A stretch of DNA of 64,000 nt from Spirochaetota bacterium (lineage in GTDB: Bacteria > Spirochaetota > UBA4802 > UBA5550), in the NCBI GenBank assembly GCA_016933025.1, contig JAFGBT010000023.1, forward strand, positions 1-64,000. The letters run 5' to 3'. The translations under genes were made by a program, and so were the position numbers. This document shows, piece after piece, positions 61,598-64,000 of the stretch. Under the pieces are notes generated by a model. It was not told the DNA's origin. It saw nothing but the letters and a program-made list of their open reading frames with translations, and made no database searches. How positions within the stretch are numbered: the first letter of the stretch is position 1; the number at the start of each line of letters is the position of its first letter.

Positions 61598-62923
61598 ATG
61601 GATAACGATCAGAACAAAGAATACGTGCTCAAGCTTGCGCACGACAGCAACGTAAAATTCATCAGGCTCTGGTTCACCGACATCCTCGGTCTGCTGAAGA
61701 GCTTTGCGATAACGATAGACGAGCTCGAAGACGCCATCACGGAAGGCGTGAGGTTCGACGGCTCCACCCTCCAGGGTTTCATCCGTTCGGACGAGCGCGA
61801 GATGATCGCCCTCCCCGACGTGTCGACCTTCCAGATACTCCCCTGGCGGCCCAAGGAGGATTCCGTCGGCCGCATGATCTGCGACATCAGGCAGGTCGAC
61901 ATGAAGCCGTACGAGGGGGACTCCCGCTACGTACTCAAGCAGAATCTGAAAAAGGCGGCCGCGCGCGGCCTCACCTTCTACACCGGGCCTGAAATCGAGT
62001 TCTTCCTGTTCAGGAATTCATCCTCGCCTGAGATACTGGACAGGGGAGGATACTTCGACCTGACCCCCCTGGACGCCGCGACAGACTACCGCCGACAGGC
62101 GGTGCTGACCCTGGAGCAGATGGGTGTAGACGTGATATCGTCGCACCACGAAGGAGCCTTCAGCCAGCACGAGATCGACCTCCGCCACGAGGACGCCCTC
62201 ACGACGGCCGACAACATCATGACCTTCAGGCTCATAACCAAAGAAATCGCCCTTCTGAACAACATATACGCCTCCTTCATGCCCAAACCGCTGGCCGATC
62301 AGAACGGCTCGGGGCTCCACATTCACATGTCGCTTTTCAAGGATGACAAAAACATGTTCTTCGACGCCGACAACGCCAATTTCCTTTCTAAAACGGCCGA
62401 ATATTTCATCGCCGGCCTGTTGAAGCACTGCAACGAGTTTTTCGTGCTGACCAACCAGTGGATCAATTCCTACAAGCGCCTCCACGAGGATTTCGAGTCG
62501 CCCACGCAGTCCGGCTGGAGCCTGACCAGCCACAACGCGCTGGTGAGGGTGCCGCAGTGCAGACCGGACAAACCCAACTCCATGCGCATCGAGCTGCAGA
62601 ACCCCGACTCGGCGTGCAACCCCTACCTCGTGCTGTCCGCCATCCTTGCCGCCGGGTTGAAGGGTATCGACGAAAAATACCGGCTTGCCGATCCAGTGGA
62701 AGACGCCGCTGACAGCGCCGCGCGGAAAAAGGAGACCGGCGGCCAGCAACTGCCGACGCAGCTTCATGACGCGCTGTCGTATTTTGAAAAGAGCGCGCTC
62801 ATGAAGGAGACTCTCGGCGATGTCCTGTACGGCAAGTTCATCGAAAACAAAAGGCTGGAACTGGCCAGGTACAGCCGTTTCATAACCGATTACGAGATAC
62901 GGGAATACCTGCCGATACTATGA
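61598..62923 (+). CDS. glnA: Glutamine synthetase, type I
   Basis: GlnA makes glutamine from glutamate, ammonia and ATP. The 441 residues match the shorter type I-alpha form (about 440). Motifs are seen in order: VRFDGSTLQGF, the GPEIEFFLF strand, SSHHEGAFSQHEID with metal ligands, NGSGLHIHMSLF (ATP/metal site), and NSMRIELQNPDSACNPYL near the end. The adenylylation site motif NLYDLP of type I-beta enzymes is absent, so regulation is probably by feedback or a protein partner, not adenylylation. No regulator gene is adjacent. A palindromic repeat follows the gene. Confidence 0.95.
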   Translation: MDNDQNKEYVLKLAHDSNVKFIRLWFTDILGLLKSFAITIDELEDAITEGVRFDGSTLQGFIRSDEREMIALPDVSTFQILPWRPKEDSVGRMICDIRQVDMKPYEGDSRYVLKQNLKKAAARGLTFYTGPEIEFFLFRNSSSPEILDRGGYFDLTPLDAATDYRRQAVLTLEQMGVDVISSHHEGAFSQHEIDLRHEDALTTADNIMTFRLITKEIALLNNIYASFMPKPLADQNGSGLHIHMSLFKDDKNMFFDADNANFLSKTAEYFIAGLLKHCNEFFVLTNQWINSYKRLHEDFESPTQSGWSLTSHNALVRVPQCRPDKPNSMRIELQNPDSACNPYLVLSAILAAGLKGIDEKYRLADPVEDAADSAARKKETGGQQLPTQLHDALSYFEKSALMKETLGDVLYGKFIENKRLELARYSRFITDYEIREYLPIL

Positions 62924-62940
62924 TGCCGTTCGGCCGCACG

Positions 62941-63062
62941 TGCCGCCCCCCCAACCCCCCGCAGGGGGGCTTAAAGAAAATGTACATGATACCTTCTCCC
63001 CTCTCCCTGTGGGAGAGGGGAAGGGGGTGAGGGCAAATCCCCCCTGGGGGGATTTTGGAGGC
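62941..63062. repeat. G/C-tract palindromic intergenic repeat, copy 3
   Basis: Three C-run/G-run hairpins lie in the gap between glnA and the last gene: near 62946-62970 (CCCCCC...GGGGGG), 62996-63020 (CCCCTCTCCCTGTGGGAGAG) and 63039-63055 (CCCCCCTGGGGGGATTTTGG). The last shares its core with the copies at 9.5 and 46.6 kb. Non-coding. Confidence 0.65.
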
Positions 63063-63092
63063 TTGTCTGACAACCGGTTCGCAATCATACAC

Positions 63093-64000
63093 ATGAAAAA
63101 AAAGAATCCGAACATAGCCCTGATAGGATGCGGCAGGATCGGCTTTCTCCTCGAGAACGACCCGCTCCGCTATAAGCCCTGCACCCACTATGGCGGCGCA
63201 GCTGCCTGCGGGCTGGCCGTAACCTGCGCCTGCGACATTAACCCGGAGCGGTTGGCCCGGTTCGGCGCTCTCGTCGGCATCGAACGTGAGCGCCTGTTTG
63301 GCGATTACCGCGACCTCCTCCGAAACGCCCGTCCCGAAATGGCCATCATCGCCACGTGGACGGAGAGCCATTCGCGCATCGCAATCGAGGCCGCGCGACG
63401 CGGCGCGCAGGTAATCGTTCTCGAAAAGCCGATGGCATCGACGCTCTCGCAGTGCCGTGCGATCATCAATGAATGTCGAAAGAGCGGCGCATCCGTAATC
63501 ATAAGCCATGAACGGCGCTATGACAACAGATATCGCAGGCTGAAAAACATCATCGAGCGCGGCGCGATCGGCGAAATCAAAACGGTCCACGCCTCCATGC
63601 TTACCGGCGGGAACACGGGACTGTCTGACCCGGCTGACGGCGGCGGGCCGCTGCTCCATGACGGCACCCATATCGTGGACATGATCCGCTTTCTTTTCGG
63701 TGAAATCATCTCGGTCGAGGGAGAATTCCAGCGGGCCGGCCGCAGCAGAGGATTCGAAGACCGCGCGTGCGCATGGCTCAAGACCGCGGGAAACATCGAC
63801 ATCTTCCTCGAGGCCGGCGGGAACCGGAAGTATTTCGTGTTTGAGCTGGAAATTTCGGGGACCGCGGGGAAAATAGTCATAGGCAACGGCTACGAAGAGC
63901 TCTATACGAACCGGAAATCGCGCTTCTACACCGGGTTCCGGGATATCGTTAAAACGCCCTTCCCTTCATGGAAAAAAAACAACTGTTTCCAGGAACTCTA
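63093..64000 (+). CDS. Gfo/Idh/MocA-family oxidoreductase, 3' end outside the window
   Basis: An open frame runs from ATG 63093 to the end of the window (302 codons) without a stop. The N-terminal Rossmann fold has the NAD(P) loop IALIGCGRIG, and the conserved LEKPMAST motif of the family is present, with EIKTVHASMLTGG and LLHDGTHIVDMIRFLFGE later. Such enzymes oxidise or reduce sugars, inositols and related compounds; the substrate is unknown. The ATG was chosen because the loop begins about 9 residues later; no strong ribosome site is seen. It starts right after a palindromic repeat. Confidence 0.88.
   Translation, partial: MKKKNPNIALIGCGRIGFLLENDPLRYKPCTHYGGAAACGLAVTCACDINPERLARFGALVGIERERLFGDYRDLLRNARPEMAIIATWTESHSRIAIEAARRGAQVIVLEKPMASTLSQCRAIINECRKSGASVIISHERRYDNRYRRLKNIIERGAIGEIKTVHASMLTGGNTGLSDPADGGGPLLHDGTHIVDMIRFLFGEIISVEGEFQRAGRSRGFEDRACAWLKTAGNIDIFLEAGGNRKYFVFELEISGTAGKIVIGNGYEELYTNRKSRFYTGFRDIVKTPFPSWKKNNCFQEL

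Overview
The window looks like chromosomal DNA of a spirochaete, probably a free-living Leptospirales-like or related Spirochaetota lineage. This is an inference from gene content and not from a marker gene. The signs are a UPF0164/PorV-type outer-membrane barrel, many lipoproteins, FecR- and PEGA-containing envelope proteins, several anti-sigma-antagonist/SpoIIE signalling proteins, and a cdaA-cdaR pair. Most of the sequence is GC-rich. Clear AT-rich islands occur at both ends of a giant RHS gene (about 26.1-26.8 kb and 29.7-32.3 kb).

Layout. 1-133: two CAT-anticodon tRNAs (initiator-type, partial, then elongator Met). 0.15-13 kb: a mostly minus-strand housekeeping block, read from right to left: STAS protein, NlpC/P60 lipoprotein, coaD, rny, ymdB-like phosphodiesterase, dxs, tlyA, UPF0164-like barrel, folP, cdaA, cdaR, pdxJ and two small envelope proteins. 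13.2-19.8 kb: plus-strand arginine synthesis (argJ, argD-argF, argG), interrupted by a sodium/bile-acid-type symporter. 19.8-25.8 kb: a Popeye-type membrane protein, an Ig-repeat lipoprotein, a dicarboxylate/glutamate-type symporter with an unusual insertion, a PAP2 phosphatase and a small Cys-containing lipoprotein. 26.1-36.9 kb: a minus-strand cassette that starts with an ECF sigma factor and its membrane partner (ATGA overlap), continues with a CsgG/LpoB-like barrel protein and an SbsA-Ig/LamG lipoprotein, and ends in a 2050-residue SpvB/FG-GAP/RHS protein with a HEXXH tip. 37-42.5 kb: a soluble histidine kinase, an N-acyl-D-amino-acid deacylase, and a MoxR ATPase with a CoxE-like VWA protein that appears to start at ACG. 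42.6-61.5 kb: a signalling and envelope region with a second STAS protein, a SpoIIE phosphatase, TPR, BNR-repeat, LysM and FecR-PEGA-PQQ proteins, an adenylate/guanylate cyclase, a PDZ lipoprotein and a tail-anchored protein; tRNA-Gly(CCC) lies inside it. 61.6-64 kb: type I glutamine synthetase and the start of a Gfo/Idh/MocA oxidoreductase that runs off the window.

How the parts may work together. Two STAS antagonists and one SpoIIE phosphatase suggest partner switching. The cyclase gene overlaps the FecR-PQQ gene, which links a cyclic-nucleotide signal to an envelope sensor or scaffold. The most system-like candidate is the ECF cassette at 26.1-36.9 kb: the membrane anti-sigma candidate and the next gene share a CsgG/LpoB-like domain, and a surface RHS protein with a probable metallopeptidase tip lies downstream on the same strand. 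That these genes form one regulon is inference. Dispersed short palindromic repeats (about 9.5, 14.6, 46.6, 49.7 and 63.0 kb) mark several gene boundaries.
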